The notes: generated by a model from the letters alone, not told the origin. 64,000 bases of DNA from Eleginops maclovinus (GCF_036324505.1 NC_086363.1:11043153-11107152), one strand, 5' to 3'. Positions 13,501 through 25,595 are shown, counted from the stretch's first letter. Program-made: numbers and translations.

Positions 13501-14514
13501 ACCAGCAGCGCGCTATGCGATGGAGTGAATTACTGCCAATGTGTTGGTCTGTTTCCAGCCAAACACAGCATGAATTGTGCTTTGATTTATTTATATATTC
13601 TAACTTCTGAAAGACATTAAGATAATTGATAGGGTTCAGAGGTCGTACTTGTATTTTAATATGATGTATGCTGTTTGTTAGGTTATTTAGCCATTTAAAA
13701 TACAATTCAACATTTATTTTATTTGTTTATTTATTTCTAAACTATCGTTACACTCACCTGTGCAGGTTTAAGGTCTGAAGTCTGGCACACTTCTTTGCAT
13801 TTCGATTTAATTCATTACTTGTTTATGTACATCTCTAGACGGCAGGAAAAAAAGAGTTAGACCCTGACTCGGTAAAAAAGCTGCTTTCACAAACTATATG
13901 GCCTGAAAAGTGTGTTCCTGTCTGGGATTCATTGCGTCGCATACCAGTAGTGCTGAATCTGTTATTTCTTGACAACATCAATATACACATAAGAAGAATG
14001 TGTGCTGCACAATTGGCTGTCTCATAACAAAATTAGATTTCCCCACTTGTGGTGCTAACAATGTCCCGTGTGATTTCATATTTATGGCTTGGTAAGGCTG
14101 TGAAAGGCCAGTGTTAAGATGAACTACATTAACCTGCAAGGCATCAGCTTATTGTTGTCCCTTTGGTGGGGACCAAAGGAACCAGAGCTCCGGTTGTCAC
14201 AGCACCCTAAGATGTGGAAGAAGAGTACTGCTCCTTAATGGTTGATTGGAGATTGGGTGTGCCTCTGTAAAATGACAAATCTTAAGAGATATAATCAGTG
14301 TTTTGAGGTTAAAATGTAAGTATTGTAACAGGGGCCGCACATCAGTCCTCATCAGTGTACCCTTGTATTCCCCCAGCTGGAGGTCCACGAGGCCAAGGCC
14401 ATGCTGGACAACCACCCGCAGTGGGACATCCCCGACACGGAGGAGGAGGACGAGGAGCAGGAGGACAGTGACGGCATCGAGGAGAGTGAAGATGACGACG
14501 AGGACAACGACTGA
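3521..14514 (+). CDS. sec63: Translocation protein SEC63 homologue, 20 coding exons, 769 aa
   Basis: SEC63 is an ER membrane J-protein of the Sec61/Sec62/Sec63 translocon that recruits lumenal BiP. Exons deduced from GT/AG sites and frame: 3521-3644, 4569-4668, 6086-6200, 6434-6546, 6665-6726, 7203-7261, 7382-7432, 7543-7651, 7831-7925, 8046-8178, 8806-8898, 9018-9163, 9258-9405, 9804-9886, 10065-10136, 10279-10431, 10523-10732, 11848-12048, 13277-13381, 14377-14514. They sum to 2310 nt, close to the 760 aa human protein. Order: lumenal N-terminus MAGQQFQYDD, TM1 about residues 15-36, TM2 about 77-92, lumenal J domain about 104-165 with HPD at 132-134, TM3 about 190-209, then cytosolic Sec63/Brl region (about 220-500 and 625-730) ending in an acidic tail. 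A lysine-rich stretch (about 503-540) and a fish-specific-looking Ala13-Thr5 run (556-573) interrupt the Brl halves, as the variable linker does in human. The start is the first ATG and matches the conserved N-terminus. Confidence 0.97.
9998..10012 (+). promoter_or_regulatory. CTCF-like motif, forward orientation, in sec63 intron 14
   Basis: CCACTAGAGGGTACT fits the CTCF core pattern NCA-NNA-GRN-GGC-RSY at all fixed positions except one (GGT instead of GGC). Candidate only; binding cannot be inferred from a single motif. Confidence 0.3.
10532..10570 (+). repeat. sec63: Pure (GCA)13 trinucleotide repeat inside sec63 exon 17
   Basis: Thirteen uninterrupted GCA codons encode alanines 556-568 of SEC63 and are followed by five Thr codons (ACA/ACT). 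The tract lies in the variable charged linker just before the acidic Glu/Asp/Ser-rich segment. Purity at the DNA level means length polymorphism by replication slippage is likely. Confidence 0.95.
11510..11665. repeat. Dispersed repeat with CGTATTTTCCGGACTA start (MITE-like) in sec63 intron 17
   Basis: ATTACCGTATTTTCCGGACTACAAGGCGCACC, then two AGCCGCAC phrases, and CCGGACTATAAGCCGCAGGG with TAAATTACGGTAC at the far end. This wording belongs to a widespread vertebrate repeat whose ends read ACCGTA...TACGGT, so it looks like a short nonautonomous DNA-transposon copy. Confidence 0.6.
12238..12345. repeat. Fish dispersed repeat (TTTATTTGTATTGCCCGATATCAC type) in sec63 intron 18
   Basis: CAAAACTTTATTTGTATTGCCCGATATCACAAAACACG...CTCAGTGGGCTTTACAA is a diverged copy of a repeat phrase found very often in teleost genomes. 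Its presence inside the 1.2 kb intron between exons 18 and 19 has no effect on the splice sites I used. Confidence 0.6.
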
Positions 14515-16830
14515 ATGTGGAAACATGCACAGACAGACCCCCCCCCCCAAAACCCCACCACGACCCCGACCCCCCCTCCACCTCCCCCTTGGACTGACCA
14601 CCCACTCCTGACGCCACAGCAGCACTCAAGAGCAGCGAATGCCGAGAAGCAAAAGCTGTGCCCGCCACAAACACACACTAAACACACACTGGGGACAGTT
14701 TATACACACAGAGCCCTTCTTCTTCCCCTCCATTTTATCTATACATAGACTGTGACCCCGCCCCTCCATTTTCCCCCTTTTCTACTGAGACTTGTTCGTT
14801 CAGTTTCCGTTGCTAACGGAAGAGAATTCTGTGAATACTTGCCCAGGCCCTGATGTGTGTGTGGTGTGTGCATGTGAGAGTGGATGGTGTGTGTTTGTAA
14901 CCTTGTATGTGTTTGTACAGGTATGAAAGGTTGACACACTGTGGACTGGAGGACCTATTATCTTGGCTCCTTTTTCTCCAAGGGGGGAGAGGGGGATGTA
15001 TAACAGCTAATTCAGTTTTTGCAAAAATTTAAAAATCACTCAGCTCAAATGTTTTCCACACCAGTGATACTTTCTATTGTACACTTAAAAACTGCAGTGT
15101 GAGCTTTAGCCTGCTTCGTCGGGGATCACATCCAAGGCAAACATTGGGACGGTTTTGCTCCTTTCAGCGCATGGGGGCACAGTTATGTCTCGTCAGGTTT
15201 TTTTTTTGTTATGATTTCGCTGTCACACCAGCCAGTCATTTATATGTACTTGTACTCACTGTATGTTTAAGGAGACGTCCAGAGTTGGACGCTGATCTCA
15301 AGTCGGTTCCGTTAATGATGCCTGTCCCTGTGATCCAGGTCAAACTGGGTTTTTTTTCCTGATAGAGAAAATGTGGGCTGAAAATAAGTGGATCTTGAAA
15401 TGAATTGACCTCAAGTATACTGGGGGAAAATGGCAAAACTTGCAGTGTTAACATTTCTTTGAATTATTGAGTACTCTTCTCGTCCATATACTACATACAA
15501 ATGTGAGTTTTCAGTCTTTTAAGGGGCTCAGATATATATAGATATACATACTTGTGGCTTTTCAGAGAAGTTAATTTCTCTTCATCCTTTTTTTTTTTTT
15601 TCCTCTTTACAATTGTAGCACATTCCAGTGTATACTCATTGTCCAAAAAGGCCTTATGAATACAACTGAAATACCACAAATAGAAGTCCTTGGGTGCTAT
15701 GCACCATTGGTTCTTGGGAGAGCAGAAAAAAAAGTTAATTTTGTGTTTTGTAACAGTGTTTTTCTTTCGTTTCTGTATAGAGATAGTCTCTTCATAGTAA
15801 CCTATAGCTCCTCAGTCTTGGAACACATATCACTGAGTAAAGTTGTGTCTGCTGGAAGAGGATTAGCTATCGTACGTGGCATGTGACCCGCTTTGTGTTA
15901 ATGGGATTGGAGTATGAGGTCCCTGACACGCACAGCACTCATGATCTCAAAAGGGTCTCAAACTAAAACCTGTTGAAAATAATGTTTAGTGTAAGACAGT
16001 TGATCTTCTGTGCAGCACCTTTTCTTTTTAGTCATTAAAGTTCAACGATGTCTTTTTTTTAATTACCGCCATTTTCAAAAGTGTTTTTTCCCCACAACAT
16101 CGTAAAGGCATATTCATTTTTCCGTCTGGGGGAGAACAGAGCAGTTCTGGCTAACCAAGAGACCCTTCTTTTATTTAAAAGTAGGTTTTTGTTTTTTTCA
16201 CATAGGCTTTAGTTTCAACAAATGTAAAGCATTGTCTTTGTTTCGTTCCAATCTAACTTTTAGTAATCTGTTTGATTCATGAGTGCAAAAAAGAAAAATC
16301 AGAGCTTCCTTGTGTGGCTCTGCAGGCTCTCTCTGTATGTTGACGACTTGACATTGTTTAAACTAAATTTAGAACCTTTCACCATAAATATCCACACTTT
16401 TTTTATTGTATAGTGTGTCATGTTCGTGTGGGAGAGTTAAAGGTGTGACTATTTGAGGGCACGCTCTCCCAACACCACATACACAAACTCACGTGCACAC
16501 TATCTCTTCCCATAATTGCGTTCAAAACAGGTCTATGCTAACAGAAAAAAAATGTACTCTTGAGTATTTATCGCGCTGCAATAGTATGTAGCATCAGTGA
16601 TTTACGCTGTGTGGAAAATAAATCTGCAGTGAGGTTAAATACGACACCATCTCTCCCATGATGGAAGATGCTCAGGCGACTGGCCGGCAGGCTGCCTCAG
16701 TTTGGACAAAATACCCAATGACTATCTATCTGCCACTTTTGTTTACAAAGGAACTGTCATTGTAAATGGAAAAGTATATTATTTGTATTTAAAATCATTT
16801 CAAATAAAAACTTTTAAATGAGATTTTGTC
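14515..16830 (+). other. sec63: sec63 3' UTR
   Basis: About 2.3 kb of noncoding sequence follows the sec63 stop codon. It opens with a C-rich stretch (14527-14590, including a run of 12 C) and later carries T runs. An AATAAA at 16617-16622 and a second at 16803-16808 are the candidate polyadenylation signals; the latter is followed by a T/GT-rich segment (ATTTTGTCAATATTTT). The end is an inference from these signals. Confidence 0.65.
16803..16808 (+). terminator. sec63: Candidate polyadenylation signal of sec63
   Basis: Canonical AATAAA within CAAATAAAAACTTTT, about 2.3 kb after the stop. An upstream alternative AATAAA is at 16617. Confidence 0.55.
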
Positions 16831-18125
16831 AATATTTTCCCGATTTACTCTAGGAAGCCGAATACAGAAACGTATGTTAGATGTCATAGAGGATAAAGCT
16901 CATGTTATCTATTTAGTTTTGTTTTGGTAATTTCTTATATTTCACCTTTTAAGGAACCTTAATCACAATACTGCATTACTACCCAATGTTGTGGCCCTCT
17001 CATGTAGAGGTACCATGACAAACTCTAGTCATTAGCATATTTATTATATGTGAACAGGGAATTCCCTGTCTGGAAGTTTGATTTCACCATCATGATTAGG
17101 CTAATATTCTTCCTGGATACCTAATGCCGTTCCAAAGGAAGCTTAATCTATGCGCAATGCTATGTAAATTGATTAAAACAAATCAATGGGTTGAATTGCT
17201 TACACTCATAGGAGATTCCAAGTCATTTTGTTTTGCATGCATGCGTGAGTGGCGCTTGACCGAATCAGATTGGAGGAGAAATGGCAGAAGGTACAGTACC
17301 TGTCCGGTACCGGTAAGAGGTTTCTATGTAGTACGCTTTATAATATGAAATATATTTCATCATGGTTGGTTGCTGTATATTATTTTACAAACCGCAGGTT
17401 GCATAACATTACTTTAAATGACAAATTCTACTCAAGATATAATTATTGCTGTATCACTGTGTTCATCACTTTAATGTTGCAGCTTGTAAAGATGAAGCTC
17501 ATCTTAATAACTTAATAATATTATATAAATGGTTACTTTACTTTCTTTTTGATTAAATTGTGCAATATTATTCTAAATTCTGAAGTTTTAGATAATATGG
17601 TGCAGTGATAAGTACAATAGAAAATAAGTACTCAAATACTTGAAAATCTCAAGTAGGCTACTCAGTTAACTAGTTAATGTACTTAAATTCCACCCCTTAT
17701 AACAGAAATTCCGTTTAAACATTTAATAAAAGTGTTTCCAACTTTAGTCATGTGATAGCAGTTATGTATTCTGTTAACTCAATACTATTTACTAAAACGA
17801 CTTGTTTTTTTACATCACAATTATTTTATTCTTGAAAAGTACACCAGTTTTGTGATAGTTTTCGCATACTTTAGACCCCACACAAAACAAATCCATGACC
17901 ATTATTAAAATTGTGAGACAATATGACCGACTTTTTATCTGGGTTTAACTCGGCACTTCATATCTGTCATGGAGGGATTTGGGGTTATCAAAAATGGGCT
18001 GAACCTCTTCAGTTGGAGTGCTCCTGTTTTATTTACCGTGCAGTCTCTCCTGTCTGAGCCGGTGCAGCTAATTGAGATGCATTTTCAAAGCCAGAAAAGG
18101 AAATTATCATCATAAACAGCACCTT
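16831..18125. other. Intergenic DNA between sec63 and the scml4 region
   Basis: AT-rich, with no ORF that looks coding and no recognised RNA gene. A diverged copy of the AAGTAC-type dispersed repeat (words such as AAAATAAGTACTCAAATACTTG) is at about 17590-17700. Confidence 0.55.
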
Positions 18126-18129
18126 TTAC

Positions 18130-18439
18130 GATTTAGTGACACGTCTCCCTACAACTTCCGCCATTATGGACGTTAGAACTCCTGCCAAAACCTCCGGACA
18201 GCGTTAGGAAGGTCAAACAGCGGCGCTGCTTCCCGCCCCTCCGTCTCCTGCCAAGCCCGCGGTGTGAGCTCGCTTCCCTGCCGCATCTGCAGGGGTGGAA
18301 CTGGGACTGACTCACATCGAGGGCTCCCTGGTGTTCCAGACGCCTCTGCTGCTCCCTGCTCCGACTCATCGTCTGCAGGCAGTCAGCCTGCTCTTGAGAA
18401 ATGGATTACCTCCGTTGAATCGACCACATCAAGATACAG
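18130..18439 (+). promoter_or_regulatory. CpG-rich segment, possible upstream scml4 promoter/first exon
   Basis: An abrupt island of GC and CpG-rich sequence (18150-18300) contrasts with AT-rich flanks. It includes CTTCCGCCATTATGG (ETS/YY1-like wording) and ends at a good splice donor, TACAG|GTAAAT at 18440. An ATG at 18166 opens only 13 codons. The segment could be the first exon of a long scml4 transcript that continues to the MBT-like exon at 21395, but this is inference. Confidence 0.35.
18293..18439 (+). CDS. Possible exon preceding the MBT-like exon (hypothetical)
   Basis: The segment has an acceptor-like CTTCCCTGCCGCATCTGCAG before 18293 and a donor GTAAAT after 18439. In the frame starting GTG at 18295 it reads VELGLTHIEGSLVFQT... 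to ...RNGLPPLNRPHQDT and ends one base into a codon. That phase joins exactly to AG|GGC-ATG of the exon starting at 21395, giving ...HQDT-E-GMRLRGG. MBT repeats are usually preceded by a Pro-Pro-Asn type linker, and PPLN occurs here, but the rest is not recognisable. No in-frame ATG is visible, and another frame is also open through the whole segment. Treat as a weak candidate. Confidence 0.22.
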
Positions 18440-20255
18440 GTAAATATGTGACTATCACAAAACCGAATTTAAAGGCATCCTTTATTTTCCTTGCTTAAAT
18501 GTAATGACGCTACTTGTGTATTCCTTAATACAGCCTACTATCCAATTTCCTTAATGCATTTGACTAAACTCACCATTGGTTTCACTAACATCCTGATCTA
18601 TATGTGATAGTTTTATTTTCAGGGCAATACATTTTAGATCAACAACTCTTTTTATCTTGACACGCCAAAAAGTTGAAGGGGCAAATGCATTTTGAGTACA
18701 CTGACAGTTGTTCACACCCCCTCAAACCTGACTGAGTTTGCTTTAGGCCACAATGCAAATGCAGTGGTGACAGTGTGTGTGTAACAGCTATGCCTCGCAA
18801 AATCTGACATGTAAAATATGGGAGGGAAAACGTTTGATATATGATTGCACACAAAGGGGAAAAAAGTGTTGTTGTTGTTGGCGAATCATTTATTTAGCGT
18901 AGTTTTTGTCATCCATTTTTCTACATTCCAAGGGATAAAAATGCTGGATGTCAATGGAATTAAAAACAAAGCCTGATATCAAAAACAGCCATGCGTCATC
19001 AACTGAGTTTGCAATTCATTATATTCTGACCTGTGTCTCTGTTTGCACATGTTTTGTGCAGTTGTGGGGTCTGAATAAATCCATTGACTTAATTCCTTAT
19101 TTCAAATCAAGTGCTGTACTCTTTTGAAATGACAAGGATTGCAGGGTTCCCCCTTTGTAAGGCCCTGTTAGAAAAAGCTTTTTAATAAAGAAAAGTCTGT
19201 CAGCACTGAATTGCAGAGGGAAATAAAGTTGCAGGGTGGCACATTATTGGTCCTTTCACAGTGAAGAGGCTTTCACACTGTTCTTTCAATGTGCAGATGG
19301 AGGTCAGTGTTAACTCTCATAATACGGTTGTGTGACTCAGAGCAGAATTCTGGATGATTTTCTGCAAGGATATAACCTTCGAAAAATATACCAAGGAGCC
19401 TAGCTTTTTTACATTCTGTCAGATGAGAGATGGCATTTAGTAGCAGTTTGTCAGGTGTGAATACTTTTAAATCATCCAGACATGAAAGGATGACTGAATT
19501 AATCTAATAGTCAATCAATGTCTGATCATTTATGGTCAAAGTCGTGTATTACAAAATTCCGTCAATTCAATGCCTGAAGCTTCTTCAACGATAAGATTTC
19601 CTGTATTTTCAGACAGCCTGTTTTATAAATTGAATATCCTTGGGTTCTGAATTGACAACTTACGCTCAAGCTAACTTACACATTTGAAAATATTAATTGA
19701 ATACAGTAACAGTGCTCTGTGATCACAGCAGTCACATGGAAGTACCATGTGGATGCCAGATTTGTCCACTTATATTTTCAATTTGTCGGCTCAACATACA
19801 GTATCAGCTTGAACACAAATGAAAGTGTAGATCTGAACATTTTATTTTAGGGAATGATTCACATTGGCAGAAAATCTGTCTACTTATTAGATCTATTATT
19901 TACAAAGATGATATAAAAGTGGCTTTTGCTCAAAGTCTACATTTTTGGTTCCTTTTACGTAAGTTTCATTATGTAGGTCATTCTTTTAAAGCCATAAGAC
20001 TCAGATCCTCTTTATCCACTCAGGCATTTTCTCCATCACTGCTTGTGTTTTACACAGCTTATGGGAATGAACAGCAGCTGTGTGTCTATGTGTGTGTGTG
20101 TGTGTGTGTTTGATTTTGATTTTGTTAAAGAAATCTCTCCTAAAGATACACTTCAGGCGAGTCTCCAAACCACAAGTGTGTTTGTAGAGTGGCAAGATAA
20201 AGCAGTTTTCTGCTCTCATGGGACTCAGAGCCTTTATATAGAGACAGAAGAACTT

Positions 20256-20279
20256 TCCCATGTGTGTGTGTGCATTTGT

Positions 20280-20378
<99 letters not shown>
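20256..20378. repeat. (TG)n microsatellite
   Basis: Imperfect at the left end (TGCATTTGTGTGTGAG), then pure TG from about 20286 to 20377, about 46 units. Confidence 0.97.
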
Positions 20379-20451
20379 ATGCTGGGTTGCACTCGGTTTC
20401 GTCAAATACATTTTTTTCATTCCAGTTGTTTCACGGTGCCACAGAAAGCAG

Positions 20452-20452
<1 letters not shown>

Positions 20453-20528
<76 letters not shown>

Positions 20529-20542
20529 TGTGTCTGTGTGTG
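20453..20542. repeat. (TG)n microsatellite
   Basis: Pure TG to about 20525, then interrupted variants (TTTGTGTGTCTGTGTGTGCG). Only 75 bp separates it from the preceding array. Confidence 0.97.
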
Positions 20543-21394
20543 CGTAAATATTTCTTTCATGTTTTCAGTAGGATGTCTCTTTGATCTTCCGTTTTCCTTT
20601 TTTTGTATAATTTGGGTTGACGCTATAGTAAAAGCTAATATACTTTGTTGTTGTTGCTGTTTTAAGTTATAATCCTTATGGTTGATTGGACTAATTGATA
20701 AATATGTCATCACAGTCAGTCTTTGTTTTAATCATATATACTTTACTGTATACATATTTTTTTGTTATGAGTAAGAGTGTTTTTCTGATGACGCATTCCA
20801 AAATCTCACTTCCATGCAGGCAGAGTAAATGCTGCCTGATAGTGGTAAACAAAACCCGGGGTGTTCTCTCAAACAGAAGATATGACAGAAAATAAGATAT
20901 ACAGGCAGAATAGTTCCCTAGGTGATAATGTGAACATTTCCATTAACTTTAAAATGTTTCACTGCTCCCTTCTGTCCCCTCTTCACCTGCCTTTGTTCCA
21001 AAGAGACTAAAAGCGTAGAGTTAACATCAATCATTAAATCCAGCACCCTGCAGGCCCAATCTCATTCCTCTCACAGCACAATAGACACATTGTCCCTAAT
21101 TCTTTTGTCATTAACAAAGTCATATTCTCCCATTAGCCACCAGTTTATGTCTTTGACCTCTGGATACACACTGGTTTAATGCACAATGCCACCATCATTA
21201 TTTTCTTAAGGTTGAATTTTTCCACTCACATTTTTGTGGATTAGAAGGTCTGGAATTAATCTGTTGAGAATTGTAATATTCGAGCACGTCATTATGAGCA
21301 AAGGCTGATCTGTAGAATTTAAATTGAACTGTGAATACATAAGTTTTCTCTCTTTTCCTCCAGAGTGATGTATCTCGCCTCCCCCTGTGCTGAG

Positions 21395-21637
21395 AGGGCA
21401 TGAGGCTGCGAGGTGGGCGGGATTTAAGCCCAGAATCCTACCTAGAACTGGCCCCTGCTCCTCCTTGTCGTGTTGCCTGGTTACCTGGCGTCCTAAGCAA
21501 AGGGGTACGCCTTCGTCTGCGCTTGGATCACCGCGACAACCGGGGGCGGGGCTGCTGGCAGCTGGTGGACTTGGAGGAGGAGTCAGAGCCAGTTGGGCGG
21601 AGGCTGAGGAGCCAAGGCCCTGACACCTGTGGTCAAA
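21395..21637 (+). CDS. scml4: MBT-like domain exon, probable 5' coding exon of a long scml4 isoform
   Basis: Flanked by an acceptor after a pyrimidine tract (CGCCTCCCCCTGTGCTGAG|AG, exon from 21395) and a strong donor (CAAA|GTAAGA). It reads EGMRLRGGRD..., then VRLRLRLD, DN, CWQLVD and EPVGRR. MBT repeats of Scm-family proteins have the same order: GM-K/R-L-E at the start, RLRLRLDG-DN--FW-LVD in the middle and QP-G at the end. The fit is good in the core strands and poor in the first third. The exon ends with one base of a codon (A), and the first certain scml4 exon begins GT-CTG-ATG, so splicing yields an open frame straight into the scml4 start Met. The usual aromatic residues after DN are replaced (RGRGCW), so ligand binding may be lost. 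Mammalian SCML4 has no MBT. Homology was judged by eye. Confidence 0.5.
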
Positions 21638-22338
21638 GTAAGAGCTTGTTTTTAAAAAGTGAGTCGCTTTATTTTGAAGGATTGATATGGCCAGACTTCT
21701 TGAAATATAATGGGCATTTAGGATTGCCTTTACTAACTATAAGTAAATTAGCTATACCATAAAAGAAAATACTACTAGCTCTAAAAAATATACCCTAAAA
21801 GTCTGTAAGAGTTTTTAAAGTAATATTAAAGTTAAATAAACTAATTTGTCACCTTTGTATTGTTATAAATTACTTTACATTTTATTTACATTTACACTTT
21901 ATACTACTGGATTACTTGAATTAAATTGTGTCATATTTTAAACAATGCATCATTTTTGTAAACTCTTATATTTTGTATATTAACCACTAATATGATTAAA
22001 AAAGTACAGAAATACTTTATGTTTTGAAATGTAATTATAATGCATATAAAAAGGCACTGCACAGTAAATATACTGTCACTTTCCACCACTGATTAACCAT
22101 TTTTAGGGAAAATAAAGCATCTCAAGAAGCCTGATTTAAACTGTGCAGTATATTTAGACATGTACTGTTTATGTGTGTGAGATGTGGGCATTTAAATATT
22201 CCTGTATTTGATTCATCAAATTTCCCCCCTCCCCCCCGACCCACAGCTGATGGAAAGAGCAATACTCTCCACTCTCCCTCTCCTCCTGGAGTGGGCTGTG
22301 TTATTAGGGAGCTCAGTGGAGATAAGGTGCAGCCATTT

Positions 22339-22350
22339 GTGTGTGTGTGT

Positions 22351-22389
<39 letters not shown>

Positions 22390-22409
22390 GGCGCGCGTGT
22401 GTGCATGTT

Positions 22410-22477
<68 letters not shown>
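22339..22477. repeat. Compound (GT)n microsatellite with GC interruption
   Basis: GT units to about 22387, an interrupting CGGGCGCGCG stretch with GCATGTTTGC, then GT units to 22475. Alternating purine-pyrimidine throughout, including the interruption. Confidence 0.95.
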
Positions 22478-22478
<1 letters not shown>

Positions 22479-22729
22479 CTTATTTAATACACACATTGTT
22501 GTTTATTTATTCCCACCTTATCACAAGACTCTGGCGCTGGATCGGATTTTTACCGTCTGTTACCATGGTGACACCCTGCCTAAGCTGTAAATAAATTCAG
22601 GGGGTTGGTTACATTGATTAGAGAACACACACAGACACACACACGCACACGCACACGCACACACACACACACTATTCATCAGACTACCAGACGAAGCTAT
22701 AGTTTGGAGTTATTTTATGCATGCATGTT

Positions 22730-22840
<111 letters not shown>

Positions 22841-23385
22841 GTGCAGTTTAGTGACGCATTAGCATAATTCACTTCATTGCAGTTTTCCCTCTGCATAAGT
22901 GAAAACATACAGATCTCCAGCCCCTAAAGCTGGTGATTAAGTTATGCTAATCATCGCTGATCATTGTTGCATTACTGCAGCCATTACCGTGGCACATTCA
23001 GCTTCCAGAAAATAGACACGTCCCTTATTTAGAACCTCACATTGGGTGCAGGGTTTCACACATCTCCTAATTGCTTAATTAGCTGTAAACAAATGAGGCA
23101 GCAGTCCCAAATGTATTGTGTAAAGGCTCAGTGGTTCAAATCCTTTCCCTCGCCTGCAAAAAAAATAATGTTGCTGCCTCACATTTCATCAGCCAGTGTT
23201 AATGGGCTCTCCCCCTCCCCTTTTCCTTCATATCTAATTCTTTTTAAGTAAAAGATGATTATCTGTTCTCTCTCAGTCTGTCTCTGTCTGTAATGTGATG
23301 CACCGTAATGGGACAGGACTGATTGAGGAGGGACATCAGGATTAATCTCACTGGGTAATTACTTTTATGATTTATGGGTCCCTTC

Positions 23386-23500
<115 letters not shown>

Positions 23501-24456
23501 AGGGCCTCCTACGATCATGGTCGGTGTTCCCCAGCTCTTGTTGTTCTCACCTTGCAGTTTATTTTCCCTTTTTTTTATTACGTGTTGACTTCAAGTAATG
23601 AAACGCTGCAATTTGTCCGACCTGTCACATTAAAACGGTGTGTGATTCGACTCCTGACAAATCTCTTTACACGGTGGCGGCGGCTCTACGTGCGAGCGAG
23701 GGCACACCGCGGTTTGATCCTCTCTGTGTAAGGTTAACCTGATTTTGATTGAGCGTTAAAACCCAGCAGAGTGGCTTCTTTGACCGCGAAACAGGAATTG
23801 GCATAGCAACCTTGGTGTAACTAATCAATATGTGGTGGTGAAGGGGGAGAAACCTGACTTGTACTCTGCACGTGTAGTCTATACGAGCAAATAAGTCCTC
23901 TGGAGCCGGCTTCTTCTATCAATAACTAGGCCTACACCACGGCCGGCGAAAAAAATGCTCAACCTCTGGCTGGTCTTTTTTTTTCTTTCCATGTGCACAT
24001 TTTTTATTATAGATAAGGCAAAAGCAGCAAACAAAGGTAGAGGAAGTCTATAAATAAAAGGAAGGCTGTGAGCTTTGACAGCTATATTATTTTTTTGTTG
24101 TTTTAATCCCAAACAAAAGCAGCAGAGTAATCCTGAAGGGCTTCTGCTTGATGCTTTTGATGTTTACTGAGAAATTGATCCCTTCACCTGGAAGCCAGAG
24201 TGTATGAAAATGCATGCAATGTATGCATTCAGTGTGACTCAAAGATTTGCACATATTGGGACGTGTCATTTTTGGACATGCTTCCTGTGCAGTACATTTG
24301 AATTTCCTCAGAAACAATTTGAGGACAGATTACAGTTTGTTACCCCAAACGCTTGTAGCACAAAACAGTGCGCAGCGTGAATCCCTTGTCACCCGCTCTG
24401 AGCTTTTTTTGAAGACAGAAAAAGAAAAAACCCAGAGCTGCAGCAACTGTAATTAC

Positions 24457-24567
<111 letters not shown>

Positions 24568-24569
24568 CG

Positions 24570-25194
24570 TTTGAGCTCAGCACGTCTGCGACTGCCGCGG
24601 GATGTTAGAGGCGTGTTGCTATGACGACTGAAGGGGGGGACACAGAATAAAGGGGGTTAGGGGTAGAGGGGAAGTGGAGGAGGGGGTTGTTTCGTAGGAA
24701 GGTGATTGAGGAAGAGAGAGAGAAAGAGAGAGCGAGAGAGGGTTGCCGGCGTCTTGACAGTGTGTAGCAGCAGAGAACAGTCGAGGCAGGCTGTCGGGAA
24801 ACCATCAGGGGGATTATTCAGAAACCTGCTGCTGGAGCGGGGCATCACACAGACGGAGATCACCAGAAGGCTGTGTGCATGGTAGGCAACGCTCACAACG
24901 ATCATTTAATGCTAAATCTGAAGTCTCTTTCTGTGTGATTTGGACTGAAAGGCATCATGCATATTCAAGGACTGTATCCGTCCCAGTTTTTCCTTTTTTC
25001 TGCATTGACAAATACTTCAGACACAAGAAGAAGAATGTATTCGCTATCAGTTGCCTAAATCTACACGGAAATCAGTCCGTGTCTGTTTGCCATTATTTAC
25101 CTATCAGAAGAACAGCTTTTTAGTAGAAAAACCAGGCGCTGTGAAAAGAGCAATCTGCGTAGAGTGACTTAGCTTCATTCAAGGGACATTTCAG
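24570..25194 (+). promoter_or_regulatory. scml4: Candidate scml4 promoter and 5' noncoding exon
   Basis: Sequence after the CA array is locally CpG-containing (CACGTCTGCGACTGCCGCGGG) and purine-rich (GAGAGAGAAAGAGAGAGCGAGAGAG at about 24712-24739). Two good splice donors follow: CATG|GTAGGC after 24881 and TTCAG|GTAAGC after 25194. Either could join the acceptor at 25815 as a 5' UTR exon. Joining 24881 to the coding exon would not provide a useful start codon, so translation would begin at 25821. Confidence 0.45.
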
Positions 25195-25298
25195 GTAAGC
25201 CATTGTGTTGCATGAATGAAACCATGAAGAGAGGGATGCATTGTGAAAGTCGTGGCCTTTTGTATGAATGATAAAGGACAAAACACTTGAGAGCACTG

Positions 25299-25299
<1 letters not shown>

Positions 25300-25389
<90 letters not shown>
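25300..25389. repeat. (GT)n microsatellite
   Basis: About 45 GT units, 105 bp after the candidate 5' exon donor. Confidence 0.97.
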
Positions 25390-25393
<4 letters not shown>

Positions 25394-25595
25394 TGCAGTT
25401 GATTGATTATTTGATTGTGTGGGTGTTGTGGGTATGTGCTTTGCTTTCACTTCCTCTCCCCATGTCTGTGTGTGTTTGTGTGTGTGGCTTTGTCTCTCTG
25501 TGCAGTAATGATATTTATTGCAATCTTCAGTTGGAGGGGGGGAGGGGTGTGATGGAGTACAAAGCTTTTTGTGGCTTTGTTTCTACTATTTCCTC

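Larger units (their letters stand above)
18440..21394. other. Noncoding DNA upstream of the MBT-like exon
   Basis: No recognisable gene. The stretch is AT-rich with long GT microsatellites at 20286-20377 and 20453-20525. If the exon candidates on either side are real, this is an intron of the long scml4 transcript. Confidence 0.5.

Noticed and set aside
20260..20672. Overlapping ORFs of Cys-Val or His-Thr repeats here and at every CA/GT array.
   Set aside because: They are translations of dinucleotide microsatellites, which are open in several frames without being genes.
22248..22328. Exon-like segment after a strong pyrimidine tract and CACAG, reading [17 protein letters not shown] and ending at AAG|GTGCAG.
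   Set aside because: Its exit phase does not fit the scml4 exon at 25816 (an immediate stop results), the donor is weak and it merges into a GT array.
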